Of a stretch of DNA of 50,311 nucleotides, positions 25,580-34,353 are shown in pieces. Below the pieces are notes generated by a model. That model was not told where the DNA came from. It saw only the letters and a list, made by a program, of their open reading frames with translations, and did no database searches. The DNA is from Nocardia pseudovaccinii NBRC 100343. Its GTDB lineage: Bacteria > Actinomycetota > Actinomycetes > Mycobacteriales > Mycobacteriaceae. The DNA lies in contig NZ_BDBY01000338.1 of the NCBI RefSeq assembly GCF_001613225.1, positions 1 through 50,311 of the forward strand. The letters run 5' to 3'. Positions within the stretch are counted from its first letter, which is position 1. Each line of letters begins with the position of its first letter. The position numbers and the translations under genes were made by a program.

Positions 25580-27544
25580 GTGACGTCTCCGATATTGGCC
25601 AAAGGCCAGAATGTGCCGCTGCCGGATGATGTGATCCACATTGATGTGGTGATCGGGTGGACCGAGTCGGAGATCGAGGTCGACGCTTCCGCACTGCTAT
25701 TGGGGGCCGACGGAAAGGTCCGCTCCGACGCCGATTTCGTCTTCTACAACCAGCCGGAATCGCCGGACGGTTCGGTGCGGTTCCTGGGGACCAGCGCGAC
25801 CGCGGAAGGTACGCAGGCCAGGATCGCGATCGACCTGTCGGCGGTACCCGAGCCGGTGCACACGGTCGCACTCGTGGGCAGCGTCGGGGTCGGGACCTTC
25901 GGGGATCTCGGCAAATTGGCGCTGCGCGTTGTCGATGCGGCGGGGCATTCGCTGGCGGAGTACACCACCGCCGATGCCACCACGGAATCGGCGTTCGTCT
26001 TCGGTGAGGTGTACCGCCGCGGCGGCGCATGGAAGGTGCGGGCTGTCGGTCAGGGCTGGGAGTCCGGACTGGCCGGTCTCGCAACCGATTTCGGTGTGGA
26101 CGTGGACGACGATGCCGAATCGAGCGACACCCCACCGTCGAGTGGTGAACCGGTAGCACCTGCTGCGGTCGCCACGCCCAATGGGCAGAAGCCTGCGCGG
26201 ACCCGCGGCGTGCGCACTGCCAAGCGAACCTTGAAGAAGGCCAAGCCGATCGAGTTCGAACTCGCCGAACTCGATAGCTGGCAACCGGCCAGGCTGTTTT
26301 CGGTGGTGGTCGGTGGCGGAGACGAACAGGAGCGGCGCGCGACCTCGGCCCTCGTCGCCACGATGCAGGCGGTCCGGCCGTTCGCGCGGGCAGTTTGTGC
26401 GCGGATGGGTGCTCCGGCAGGCACTTTCGAGGGGTACGTCGAGGTGCAGTACGAACTCGGCGAATCGAAGGTCATCCCGGACGCGGTTCTGAAGATGTCG
26501 CGCGGCAGCCGGGTGTGGACCGCGATGCTCGAGGTGAAGACCGGCAATGGCAAGCTCCGGCGTGATCAGCTCGAGAACTATCTCGATGTGGCGCGCAAGA
26601 AGAAGTACGACGCGGTGGTCAGTCTGTCGAACGACGTCCCCGCCGGTCCGGGCGAACTTCCCGTCGAGGTCGATCGTCGCAAGCTCGCAAAGGTCGCACT
26701 GCGTCACCTGTCCTGGGCGGAGGTGGCGCACGAGGCGCGAATGTTGCTCTCGCACGGCGGTATCGACGACGGTCTGCAGGCCTGGATCCTCAGCGAGTTC
26801 GTGCGCTATCTCGAGCATCCGCGGTCCGGCGTCACCGAGTTCGTGGATATGGGGCGGCACTGGGTTGCCGTTCGCGATGCGGTGACCGCCGGTATCCTGC
26901 GCGCGGGCGACCAGAAGGCCGTGACCGTCGCCGATAAGTGGGCGTCGCTGTCGCGCCACCTCGCACTGCGCCTGACCGCCGCGCTCGGCGTGACCGTCAA
27001 ACACATCCTGCCCCGACGGCACAATTCCGACCCGGCCGCACGCAGCGCCGCCTTCGTCGAGCGACTGGCCGCCGATGGAACATTCGAGGCCGTGCTGCGG
27101 ATTCCCGATACTGCGGGCGACCTGGTCGTGGTTGCGGACCTGCGCACCAACCGGATCCGCTGCCGCACCACCCTCGATGCGCCGAACGAGGGGACCGCGG
27201 GCCGCCGGTTGTCCTGGCTGCTCAGACAACTCGCCGACGCGCCCGGCGACGTCCAAGTCGAAGCGGTGTTCTCGGAGCGGGGCAATGAAGCATGCGAACA
27301 CCTCGCCCGCGTCCGGGCGGATCCGAAGGTACTAACGGTCGGCCGTACCGGCGCGATCGTATCCTTCTCCCTGGAGCAAGCATTCCCCATGGGCAACCGC
27401 CGATCCGGCACCGCGGCGAGCTTCATCGCCAGCGTCACCTCGGCAACCGACACCTTCTACGGATCGGTAGTGCAGCCCCTACGCGGCTGGGTCCCCGCCG
27501 CCCCGAAACAATCGGAAACACCGACCGACCCCGCAGACGCATGA
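25580..27544 (+). CDS. TerD-domain protein fused to a PD-(D/E)XK-like nuclease domain
   Basis: A 654-residue fusion. Residues 1-180 are a TerD domain (ILAKGQNVPLPDDVIHIDVVIGW, DADFVFYNQPESPDGSVRF, and a Ca-binding-type acidic loop). A Pro/Lys-rich linker (to about 240) follows, then a domain with the pattern PDAVLKMSRGSRVW..LEVKTGNGKLRRDQLENYLDVARKK, which matches a PD-(D/E)XK nuclease core (Asp, Glu-x-Lys). The remaining 250 residues are unassigned. TerD proteins are Ca2+-binding stress proteins (tellurite, phage inhibition, pore-forming colicin resistance). GTG 25580 is preferred, with AAGGGG at 25566-25571; an upstream in-frame start lacks support. The gene stands alone, without the usual terZABCE genes. 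Confidence 0.75.
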   Translation: MTSPILAKGQNVPLPDDVIHIDVVIGWTESEIEVDASALLLGADGKVRSDADFVFYNQPESPDGSVRFLGTSATAEGTQARIAIDLSAVPEPVHTVALVGSVGVGTFGDLGKLALRVVDAAGHSLAEYTTADATTESAFVFGEVYRRGGAWKVRAVGQGWESGLAGLATDFGVDVDDDAESSDTPPSSGEPVAPAAVATPNGQKPARTRGVRTAKRTLKKAKPIEFELAELDSWQPARLFSVVVGGGDEQERRATSALVATMQAVRPFARAVCARMGAPAGTFEGYVEVQYELGESKVIPDAVLKMSRGSRVWTAMLEVKTGNGKLRRDQLENYLDVARKKKYDAVVSLSNDVPAGPGELPVEVDRRKLAKVALRHLSWAEVAHEARMLLSHGGIDDGLQAWILSEFVRYLEHPRSGVTEFVDMGRHWVAVRDAVTAGILRAGDQKAVTVADKWASLSRHLALRLTAALGVTVKHILPRRHNSDPAARSAAFVERLAADGTFEAVLRIPDTAGDLVVVADLRTNRIRCRTTLDAPNEGTAGRRLSWLLRQLADAPGDVQVEAVFSERGNEACEHLARVRADPKVLTVGRTGAIVSFSLEQAFPMGNRRSGTAASFIASVTSATDTFYGSVVQPLRGWVPAAPKQSETPTDPADA

Positions 27545-27562
27545 CAGGTCTCCGATCCGACG

Positions 27563-27940
27563 ATGCCTGATCGGGTGCGGGTGTGGTGTTTGCGGCATGG
27601 TGAGTCGGAGAATGTCGCTGCGGGGGTTGCGGGTGCTGTGCCGTGGTCGGCATTGACCGTGGCTGTGGTCGGGCACGTCGCCAGCCTGACCGTGACATTG
27701 GCAAGATTGTGCGATCTCGGTGCTCGGGTGTGGGGAACTCCGTTACCGCACGCCGAGCCGTTTCTCGTGGAATGGAATGGCACGACTTGGCGGTGCCAGT
27801 GGCCGGTGCCGCTGCGGCCGCAGTGCCTCGATGGCACGTCGATGTCCCTCGCGGCGCGCGGAAAGTGGGCGGCGCGTCCCGACGTCGAAGTGTCCAGGAC
27901 GGTCTTCAGGGAGTGTGCATCAGCTGACCGGCGAGCGTGA
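27563..27940 (+). pseudogene. Histidine phosphatase (phosphoglycerate mutase-like) with internal deletion
   Basis: The product begins with the histidine phosphatase signature VWCLRHGESENV and then, at about residue 30, jumps to a C-terminal block VAVVGHVASLTVTLARL that carries the second histidine. About 100 residues that normally lie between (helices and the acid catalyst) are missing, while the frame is preserved. The end after GTTWRCQWP is not typical and may be read-through. It might still be expressed, but as a phosphatase it should be dead. It starts 19 bp after the TerD fusion and overlaps the end of the opposing small membrane gene. Confidence 0.75.
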
Positions 27941-28112
27941 ACAGGCGGCGGCCGAGCCGCATGACAGGGAGCCCCAGCGGAATGAGGATCAGCGTCACGC
28001 ATAGCACCGCGCCGACGAGCCAGACCACGGCCGCGAGGATCCCGACTACCGTGCCGAGCACGGCTGTCACGAGCCCCAACACCACGCCGAGCAGGCCCTT
28101 TAGCAATTGCAT
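27906..28112 (-). CDS. Small two-helix membrane protein
   Basis: A 68-residue protein that is almost entirely two hydrophobic helices (LLKGLLGVVLGLVTAVLGTVVGIL and VVWLVGAVLCVTLILIPLGLPV), followed by a short basic tail. AGGAGG lies 5 nt before the second of two adjacent ATG codons, so 28112 is preferred. Its function is unknown. It overlaps the 3' end of the histidine phosphatase remnant on the other strand by 35 bp. Confidence 0.7.
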   Translation of the reverse strand: MQLLKGLLGVVLGLVTAVLGTVVGILAAVVWLVGAVLCVTLILIPLGLPVMRLGRRLFTLAGQLMHTP

Positions 28113-28644
28113 CATGACCTCCTGCTCCCATTCTGCGCTCTTTCGAGCGCGGTGCCGAGTGCGGGCTGCCGGATCATGTCCGGGCCGTGCTGGGTCTGTT
28201 TCGTCCGATATTTGCCGCCGCCGATCGACACGGGAGCGACGGACGAATCAGGGGCGTCCGTCTCGGCCGAATGACACGACGTGGCTTGCAGCTACTGGCT
28301 GGCGTTGTGCTGCGTGTGCCTTGGTGTTGACGCGCGGAGCGGACCCGGTTGCCGCAGGCCGGTGAGGGCCCACGTCCGCCTAGGTGGTCGTTGACGGCGT
28401 ACAGCAGCAGCCAGGCCCACAGCAGGCGCATGGATCGATATGCGTTGGGCCGGTGATTATTCGATGCCGTCGACGGCGATGGCCTGCGCGGTGGTCCTGC
28501 CGCGCGTGTTATCCGCCCGAAATCCCGGCGCTGCCGTCGTGTCGAATGCGATGGTAGAACCTGGCGTGGCCCGGATGGGGGTACGCACACGGCCCGTGCG
28601 TAGGACGCGTGCCTAGACTGACGGGGGAGAAGGAAGGACCGCTG
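28113..28644. other. Intergenic region without a supported gene
   Basis: This stretch of about 530 bp has open frames on both strands but none with a ribosome binding site or family resemblance. A minus-strand segment around 28440-28370 reads like a piece of a real protein (YRSMRLLWAWLLLYAVNDH), possibly an old remnant, but it cannot be named. Promoter elements for the DUF1059 gene should lie at the right end, where GGAGAAGGAAGGA precedes it. Confidence 0.4.
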
Positions 28645-28791
28645 ATGAAGCGAAATCTGAACTGCCCCTGCGGCGAACAGATCGTCGGGACGGATGAGGA
28701 CGACCTGGTCGAGAAGACCAAGGCGCACCTGGCCGAGAACCACCCGGGGCACGACTATTCCCGGGACGAAATTCTGTTCATAGCGTACTGA
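28645..28791 (+). CDS. DUF1059 small protein
   Basis: A 48-residue protein with the DUF1059 pattern: N-terminal LNCPCGEQIVG (two Cys), DDLVEKTKAHLAENHPGHDYS with paired His, and RDEILFIAY. The Cys/His arrangement suggests metal binding, but the function is unknown. AAGGAAGGA precedes ATG 28645. A hairpin terminator follows 9 bp after the stop. Confidence 0.85.
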   Translation: MKRNLNCPCGEQIVGTDEDDLVEKTKAHLAENHPGHDYSRDEILFIAY

Positions 28792-28800
28792 TCCACCACA

Positions 28801-28837
28801 CCCGGCTTTTCGTCACCGCTTGTGACAAAAAGCCGGG
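28801..28837. terminator. Bidirectional hairpin terminator
   Basis: Arms CCCGGCTTTTCGTCAC and GTGACAAAAAGCCGGG pair over 16 bp with one mismatch, around the loop CGCTT. The T and A runs inside the arms give a U-rich transcript in both directions. It lies between the converging DUF1059 and SDR genes, so it can serve both. Confidence 0.8.
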
Positions 28838-28846
28838 CGAGGTGGG

Positions 28847-29566
28847 CTATTTGGGGGAGCCGAGGCGCGCGCCGCCGTCCACGCGTACCACCACGCCGGT
28901 GGTGAAGGTGTTGTCGGTGAGGAATTCGATGGCCTTGGCGATATCGTCGGCGGTGCCGATCCGGCCGACCGGCGTCTGGGCCGCGATTCCGGTGAACACT
29001 TCGTCGCGGGCGTTCTCGGGGAGGAAGCTCCACCATTCGGTGTCGATCACACCGGGGGATACGGCGTTCACACGCACGGGTGCGAGTTCGACCGCGAGCA
29101 CGGGAACGATGGCTTCGACACCGGCATTGACCGCGGCCAACGCGGCGGTTGTCGGCATGGCGCCGCCCGCGGATGCGGCCGACACCAGCGTGATCGACCC
29201 GTCCGGTGCGAGATGCGGCAGCGCCGCCTGGATGGTGGCGACGTGCGGCAGCAGTTTGCCGGAGACATGGGCCTGCAGATGGTCGAGGCCGAGTTCACGG
29301 AACGGGGTGGTGCCGGACGGTCCGGTCACGGTGACCACCACATGGTCGACCGGCCCGACCTCCGAAAATAGTTGTGCCAGTTCGTTTTCGGCGCGCGCAT
29401 CCACGACCTTGCCGGTGACCTGCGGGCCGAGCTCGGCCAGTGCGGCGGCGAGTCGTTCTTCGTTGCGTCCGGCGATGACGACCTCTGCGCCGTTCCCGGC
29501 GAGTCGGCGAGCGGTCGCCAGGCCGATTCCAGAGGTTCCGCCAACGATGACGACTTTGTTGTTCAC
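28847..29566 (-). CDS. Atypical SDR lacking the Tyr-Lys catalytic pair
   Basis: A 239-residue SDR-fold protein with an N-terminal VGGTSGIGLATARRLAG cofactor motif and the C-terminal VVVRVDGGARLGSPK. After the conserved SAASAGG segment, the place of YxxxK reads LAAVN, so the usual catalytic Tyr and Lys are absent. It may be a divergent reductase or a binding protein. GTG 29566 has AGGAGG 5 nt upstream. It is divergent from a TetR regulator across a perfect operator-like inverted repeat, so the TetR protein very likely represses it. Confidence 0.85.
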   Translation of the reverse strand: MNNKVVIVGGTSGIGLATARRLAGNGAEVVIAGRNEERLAAALAELGPQVTGKVVDARAENELAQLFSEVGPVDHVVVTVTGPSGTTPFRELGLDHLQAHVSGKLLPHVATIQAALPHLAPDGSITLVSAASAGGAMPTTAALAAVNAGVEAIVPVLAVELAPVRVNAVSPGVIDTEWWSFLPENARDEVFTGIAAQTPVGRIGTADDIAKAIEFLTDNTFTTGVVVRVDGGARLGSPK

Positions 29567-29605
29567 AAGATCCTCCTGAAGTTCGAACCACGATGATTTT
29601 CGAAC

Positions 29606-29639
29606 CACCGTGCCTCGTTAATATATTCGAGGCACGGTG
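29606..29639. promoter_or_regulatory. Perfect 12+12-bp inverted repeat, TetR operator candidate
   Basis: CACCGTGCCTCG and CGAGGCACGGTG are perfect reverse complements separated by a 10-bp AT-only spacer (29618-29627). The site lies between the divergent SDR and TetR genes, 40 bp from the SDR start and 19 bp from the TetR ATG. The AT-rich spacer could contain overlapping -10 elements. Position and symmetry fit autoregulation by the TetR protein. Confidence 0.8.
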
Positions 29640-29657
29640 TCTTGTAAAGTGACCCGC

Positions 29658-30242
29658 ATGACAGGAACCCGCGGTCGACCCCGCAGCGAGGACGCCAGGC
29701 GCGCGATCCTGCACACGGCGCTGGAACTCTGCGAGCGTGACGGCTACCAAGACCTGACCATCAAGGCCATCGCGGACGGGGCGGGCGTCGGGCGGCAGAC
29801 GGTCTACCGCTGGTGGCCGGACAAGGCCGCGATTCTGATCGAGGCGCTGATCGGTTTGGCCGAAGAGAATGCGGCACTGCGGGTTTCGGACGAATCGGTG
29901 GATGTGCTCGTCGCCGTCGAGCGCCTGCTGGCGGCCACTTTCGACCTCGCGCAGAAAGTGACGGGCCAGGCGCTGGTCGGTCTGATGGCGGACGCGCAGC
30001 GCGATCCAGCCCTGTCCGAACGATTGCAGGACACCGTGATCGGCCCGCGACGAGCGACACTGCGCGCACTGCTCCAGCGCGGTGTCGACGCCGGAAAACT
30101 GACTCCGGCCGTCCCGCTGGATCTCATCGTCGATTTCGTCTTCGGTGCCATGTGGTACCGGCTGCTCAGCCACCACGCGCCGGTGAATGCCGCGCTGGCG
30201 AAGGATGTCACGAGCAGCGTCGCGACCATGCTCGCGCCGTGA
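29658..30242 (+). CDS. TetR-family transcriptional regulator
   Basis: A 194-residue TetR protein. The N-terminal domain has TRGRPRSEDARRAILHTALELCERDGYQDLTIKAIADGAGVGRQTVYRWWPDKAAIL, the typical helix-turn-helix. The C-terminal ligand domain ends with FVFGAMWYRLLSHHAPVN, a form common in TetR_C proteins. ATG 29658 is preferred; a GTG at 29637 would lie inside the operator. It probably represses itself and the divergent SDR. Confidence 0.9.
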   Translation: MTGTRGRPRSEDARRAILHTALELCERDGYQDLTIKAIADGAGVGRQTVYRWWPDKAAILIEALIGLAEENAALRVSDESVDVLVAVERLLAATFDLAQKVTGQALVGLMADAQRDPALSERLQDTVIGPRRATLRALLQRGVDAGKLTPAVPLDLIVDFVFGAMWYRLLSHHAPVNAALAKDVTSSVATMLAP

Positions 30243-30346
30243 GATCGCAAACCCGGGCAGTGAATGCCTCGCTCGCGAGGATGAGTGGCGGGTCATTCGT
30301 GCGGGGGAGGCGGGTTGATGCGGGTGCGGGAGAAACTGGATTCGCT

Positions 30347-31507
30347 ATGAGTTCTCCCGGTGTGCTTGCTCGGATCGTGTCCTGGTCGTCGAAGCGGGTG
30401 CGCGAGTTGCCGTCAGGTGCGGTCGATATCGTGCTCGCCGTCGCGGTCACGGTGGCCAGCGTCGGGCCCGCGATCGTGACGCGCGCGCCGTGGTGGGTGG
30501 TCGCCTGCTGCGTGCTCGCGTCCGCGCCGGTGCTGTGGCGGCGGCGCGCGCCGATTCTGGTATTGCTCGTGGTCGGACCCGCGATCACCGTGCTGGCCTG
30601 TTTGCATGCCATGCCCGCACTGCCCTACGGGACCATCATCTGCGTGTACACGATCGCGGCCTACAGTCCGACTCGACCGCGGCGGTTCGCGCTGATCAGC
30701 GTGAGTATCGGAATCCTGATCTCGCTGGTCGTCCCGAACGAGAGTCCGGATTCCTATGGTTATGCGGCCATGTCGTTCGTCACGGCGTGGGCGCTCGGTA
30801 CCGGTGTGCGGGCGCGGCGGCTGCAGATCGAGATGTTGGAGGAGCGGGCGCGGCGGCTCGAGGAGGAGCGTGGTGCGGCGATTGATCGGGAACGGCTGCG
30901 CATCGCTCGGGATATGCACGATATCGTCGGCCATTCGGTCGGGCTGATGATCGTCCAGGCCGAGACCGGGCCGCTGCTGACCCACACGGATCCGGATCGC
31001 GCCGATGCCACCTTCGCGGGCATCGCCGATACGGGTCGTGCAGCGGTGCAACAGCTTCGGCGCAGTCTCGGTGCTCTGCGCGCCCCCGATGACCCACCGC
31101 ACCAACCCGGGATCGAGGCGATTCCCGATCTGGTGGCGATGTCGCGGCGCAGCGGCCTGGTCGTGTCGTTCGACGAATTCGGTACGCGCCGTGTGGTTTC
31201 CGGTGATATCGGAGTCACGGCGTATCGGGTGGTACAGGAAGCGTTGACGAATACGATGAAGCATGCGGGCGCCGCCGATGTGCGAGTGTCGCTGCGGTGG
31301 TTCGAGGATCGGCTGATGGTGCGGGTGTCCGATGATGGTCGGGCAGGTTCCGTCGGCCGTGGTGGCATCGGTTCCCTGGGGCATGGCTTGATCGGGATGC
31401 GAGAGCGCGTCACCAGCGCAGGCGGGCGGCTGGAGTACGGGTGTTCGGCAAGTCTTACCGGGGGCTTCGAAGTCACCGCCGAACTACCTATCGCACAGGG
31501 GAATTGA
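30347..31507 (+). CDS. Two-component sensor histidine kinase (HisKA_3 type)
   Basis: A 386-residue kinase. The first 150 residues contain about five membrane helices. A coiled-coil-like segment (IEMLEERARRLEEERGAAIDRERLRIARDMHDIVGH) carries the phosphorylated His of the HisKA_3 family, and the ATPase domain follows with EALTNTMKHA (N box) and GHGLIGMRERV (G box). It autophosphorylates and passes phosphate to the NarL-type regulator that starts 2 bp after its stop. The sensed signal is unknown. A long frame upstream of ATG 30347 runs over the TetR gene and is not real. Confidence 0.9.
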   Translation: MSSPGVLARIVSWSSKRVRELPSGAVDIVLAVAVTVASVGPAIVTRAPWWVVACCVLASAPVLWRRRAPILVLLVVGPAITVLACLHAMPALPYGTIICVYTIAAYSPTRPRRFALISVSIGILISLVVPNESPDSYGYAAMSFVTAWALGTGVRARRLQIEMLEERARRLEEERGAAIDRERLRIARDMHDIVGHSVGLMIVQAETGPLLTHTDPDRADATFAGIADTGRAAVQQLRRSLGALRAPDDPPHQPGIEAIPDLVAMSRRSGLVVSFDEFGTRRVVSGDIGVTAYRVVQEALTNTMKHAGAADVRVSLRWFEDRLMVRVSDDGRAGSVGRGGIGSLGHGLIGMRERVTSAGGRLEYGCSASLTGGFEVTAELPIAQGN

Positions 31508-31509
31508 GC

Positions 31510-32163
31510 ATGCGCGTGCTCGTCGTCGACGACCAGGACCTGTTCCGTGCCGGGTTCCGGCTGATCCTGGACACTCAGCCCGACATCACCGTGATCGGTG
31601 AGGCCGCCGATGGACTCGAGGCCGTCGAGCGGGCGCTCGAACTACAGCCGGACGTCGTGGTCATGGACGTGCGAATGCCGCGCATGGACGGCGTCGCCGC
31701 AAGCGCCAGAATCTGCGCCGAGACCAGCGCAAAAGTATTGGTACTGACCATGTTCCAGCTGGACGAATACGTCTACGCCGCCCTGCGCGCGGGCGCCAGC
31801 GGATTCCTGCTGAAAGACCTACGCCGCGAACAACTGGTCGAAGCCGTACGCGTAATCGCAGCAGGCGACGCACTCCTCGCCCCGACCGTCACCCGCCGAC
31901 TGATCGCCGACCTGGCCCACCGCGGCCACCCCCGACCCGACCTCACCCGCCGACTCGAAACCCTCACCGACCGCGAACGCGAAATCCTCCGCCACCTGGC
32001 CCGCGGCCTCTCCAACGCCGAACTAGCCGCCACCCTCGTCCTCAGCGAACACACCGTGAAATCACACATCAGCTCCGTCCTCACCAAACTGACCCTCCGC
32101 GACCGCGCCCAAGCCGTCGTCTTCGCCTACGAATCCGGCCTGATCGTCCCCGGCCGCGACTGA
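31510..32163 (+). CDS. NarL/FixJ-family response regulator
   Basis: A 217-residue regulator. The receiver domain has the acidic pair in VVDDQD, the phosphorylated Asp in VVVMDVRMPRMDG and the Lys in LLKD. A C-terminal LuxR helix-turn-helix follows (LTDREREILRHLARGLSNAELAATLVLSEHTVKSHISSVLTKL). It is paired with the upstream kinase. No obvious target operon is adjacent; a target nearby may have been lost, since a hydrolase remnant follows. Confidence 0.95.
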   Translation: MRVLVVDDQDLFRAGFRLILDTQPDITVIGEAADGLEAVERALELQPDVVVMDVRMPRMDGVAASARICAETSAKVLVLTMFQLDEYVYAALRAGASGFLLKDLRREQLVEAVRVIAAGDALLAPTVTRRLIADLAHRGHPRPDLTRRLETLTDREREILRHLARGLSNAELAATLVLSEHTVKSHISSVLTKLTLRDRAQAVVFAYESGLIVPGRD

Positions 32164-32290
32164 ACCGCCGCTGTCGTCAGTACTCCCGCGACGCGTCCGG
32201 CTTCATAGGCCCGCGTCGATCAACGTCTGCCGAGCGGCTGCCTCACGCGGACACTCGTCGACGCGACATCCCTTGTGCCGCCCGATCGTC

Positions 32291-32596
32291 TTATGGAAAC
32301 CGCTTCGCGATCGCCGCCGCGATCGCGTCCGGTGCGTGTTCCTGAATGAAGTGCCGCGCGCGCGGCAGCTCGACTACCTCGAGATCGGTGAAGGCGGCAC
32401 GTATTCGCGGGATACCGGTGTTCGGACGGAACACCATGTCCCGCATTCCCCACACCGACAGGGCTGGCTTGTCGCCGAGCAGGATGGGCACGTCACGGGC
32501 GATTTGGTCCAGCAGCGGGCGTGCGGCACGAATTTCCTTGGGCGTTATGGCGAGTCCGCTGCCCATGATCACGCTGAAAGCCCGATTCGCTTCTCC
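32291..32596 (-). pseudogene. C-terminal remnant of an alpha/beta hydrolase
   Basis: About 97 residues match the last third of an alpha/beta hydrolase of the haloalkane dehalogenase/epoxide hydrolase type: PALSVWGMRDMVFRP (catalytic-acid region), then DLEVVELPRARHFIQEHAPDAIAAAIAKRF with the catalytic His. The nucleophile domain is missing, and upstream the reading frame runs into the start of the divergent Lnt-like gene. This is a 5'-deleted pseudogene. Confidence 0.75.
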
Positions 32597-32712
32597 GGAG
32601 CGGGTTCTCGGCCCCTCCGCAAGAGCGAGGCCGGGTTCGCTCGTTTGGGCGATGTGGGGGAGAGGGTGGGCCGGAAATATGAGAGAGCATCCGATCGAAT
32701 GTGGAGCTCTCG

Positions 32713-34167
32713 ATGAAGCGTTACTCGGTCCTGGCGGCCATCGTGGTGTCGGCACTTCTGTGGTACCTCGGCACCGGCCTACATCCATTGCCCGGCTCGG
32801 TTTTTCTCGCACCACTGCCGGTGCTGCTGGTAGCTCCGCGGGTCGGTGCGGCCGCGGCCTTCTTTGCGGGATTCCTGGCCTGGGGTGGGAGCGGATTGCG
32901 GTATTGGCCGTACTTCATCGACACGATCGAGCAACCTGTACTCGTCACGCTGCTGCTGCTAGGCGGAACCGCCGCGGTATTCGGCGGGTTGGTGGTGATG
33001 ACGCGTGCATTAGTGCTGCGTGGCCGTACGGGTTCGGCGGTGCTCGCGCTGCCCACCGGTTGGGTCACATTCGAATTCCTGGTATCGCTCGCCGGACAGT
33101 TCGGTGCCTGGTGGAGCATCGCTTACACCCAGTTCGAACTGCTACCACTGATTCAGACAGCGGCACTGACCGGTCCGTGGGGAATCACGTTCCTCATCAT
33201 GCTGGTGCCCGCGACGGTTGCGGCACTTGCTGCACCCGAAGTCACCGGCGCGCAACGACTTCGGTTCGCAAGCGCGACCGTCCTGCTACTTGTTGCGGTC
33301 GGTGCATTCGGCTGGTGGCGCTTGGCCGTCGCGCCGGAGCGGGATACCGTGCGCGTCGGTCTCCTCGCGGTGTCCCAACCACCGGAATACGTTCCGGCGA
33401 ACTCTGCGGACGGTCGCGATATGGTCGCGCGTGTGGTGAGCGAGATCGATCGGCTCGCAGATCAGGGCGCGCAAGTTGTGGTGCTTCCCGAAAAGGCTTG
33501 GACCGCAGATGAATCGACCTTGGCGGCCCTATCCGGTCCGCTCACCGAGGTCGCTACCCGGCGCGGTATCCAAGTCGTCGCGGGACTCGTGAAAACCACC
33601 GGCGGAATCAGTGTCAACGCCGCCATCGCCTACCCGTCGGGCGTCGAATACGCCAAGCACCGCTTGATCCCGGGTCTGGAGGACGACCTCGAGCCGGGTA
33701 CCGGCTGGCAGCGCATTCCGGGCGAGCCTTGGGCACTGGCAGTGTGTTTCGACCTCGACGGTCCGGATCTGGTGCGCGAGAACCGGAATCGCGGGGCGAC
33801 ATTGCTGCTGGTCCCCGCCCTCGACTTCACCAACGATCGCTGGTTGCACAGCCGTATGGCCGTCATGCGCGGCGTCGAATCCGGTGTCGGCATCGCGCGC
33901 GCACCGCAACTCGGCGAACTCGTGGCCAGTGATTCCCGCGGCCATATCCTGGCGTCGGCGCGGACCGATGTCACGGTGACCCGATCGGTGCTCGCCACCA
34001 TCCCGCTGGACTCGCACAAAACGGTCTACGCCCGATTCGGCGACTGGTTCGCATGGCTGTCCGTGGCGGTGTTCGCGGCATCAGCCATGGGCTCGTTCCG
34101 GCGGCGATCACGCCTCCAACGACGTCCGACAACGAACAGCATTCGTCGCCCAAGAACGCAAGTGTGA
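32713..34167 (+). CDS. Apolipoprotein N-acyltransferase-like membrane protein (nitrilase domain)
   Basis: A 484-residue protein with about seven N-terminal membrane helices, a nitrilase-fold domain (residues about 215-450) and one C-terminal helix, the layout of apolipoprotein N-acyltransferase (Lnt). The catalytic triad is visible as Glu260 (LPEKAW), Lys315 (YAKHRLIPG) and Cys345 (LAVCFD). Lnt adds a third acyl chain to lipoproteins. Divergent homologues are common in actinomycetes and may act on other substrates. ATG 32713 has GGAG 7 nt upstream. The domain reads more diverged than housekeeping Lnt, so the exact substrate is uncertain. Confidence 0.8.
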   Translation: MKRYSVLAAIVVSALLWYLGTGLHPLPGSVFLAPLPVLLVAPRVGAAAAFFAGFLAWGGSGLRYWPYFIDTIEQPVLVTLLLLGGTAAVFGGLVVMTRALVLRGRTGSAVLALPTGWVTFEFLVSLAGQFGAWWSIAYTQFELLPLIQTAALTGPWGITFLIMLVPATVAALAAPEVTGAQRLRFASATVLLLVAVGAFGWWRLAVAPERDTVRVGLLAVSQPPEYVPANSADGRDMVARVVSEIDRLADQGAQVVVLPEKAWTADESTLAALSGPLTEVATRRGIQVVAGLVKTTGGISVNAAIAYPSGVEYAKHRLIPGLEDDLEPGTGWQRIPGEPWALAVCFDLDGPDLVRENRNRGATLLLVPALDFTNDRWLHSRMAVMRGVESGVGIARAPQLGELVASDSRGHILASARTDVTVTRSVLATIPLDSHKTVYARFGDWFAWLSVAVFAASAMGSFRRRSRLQRRPTTNSIRRPRTQV

Positions 34168-34353
34168 CCATACTCACATTTGCTCGAGATCGCGCAGGTG
34201 GCGTCGGGCCCGTCACCGGCTCGGCGGACCCGCCGCTTGTTTGCCCAGTTTGGAACCTGGGTACCGGTTAATTCCGTGCCTGCACTCGGAAAAACCGGAT
34301 CGGGCCGGTCGAACGAATCGGGGCCCGTGACCTGGGCTGGTGAGGAGGCGCAG

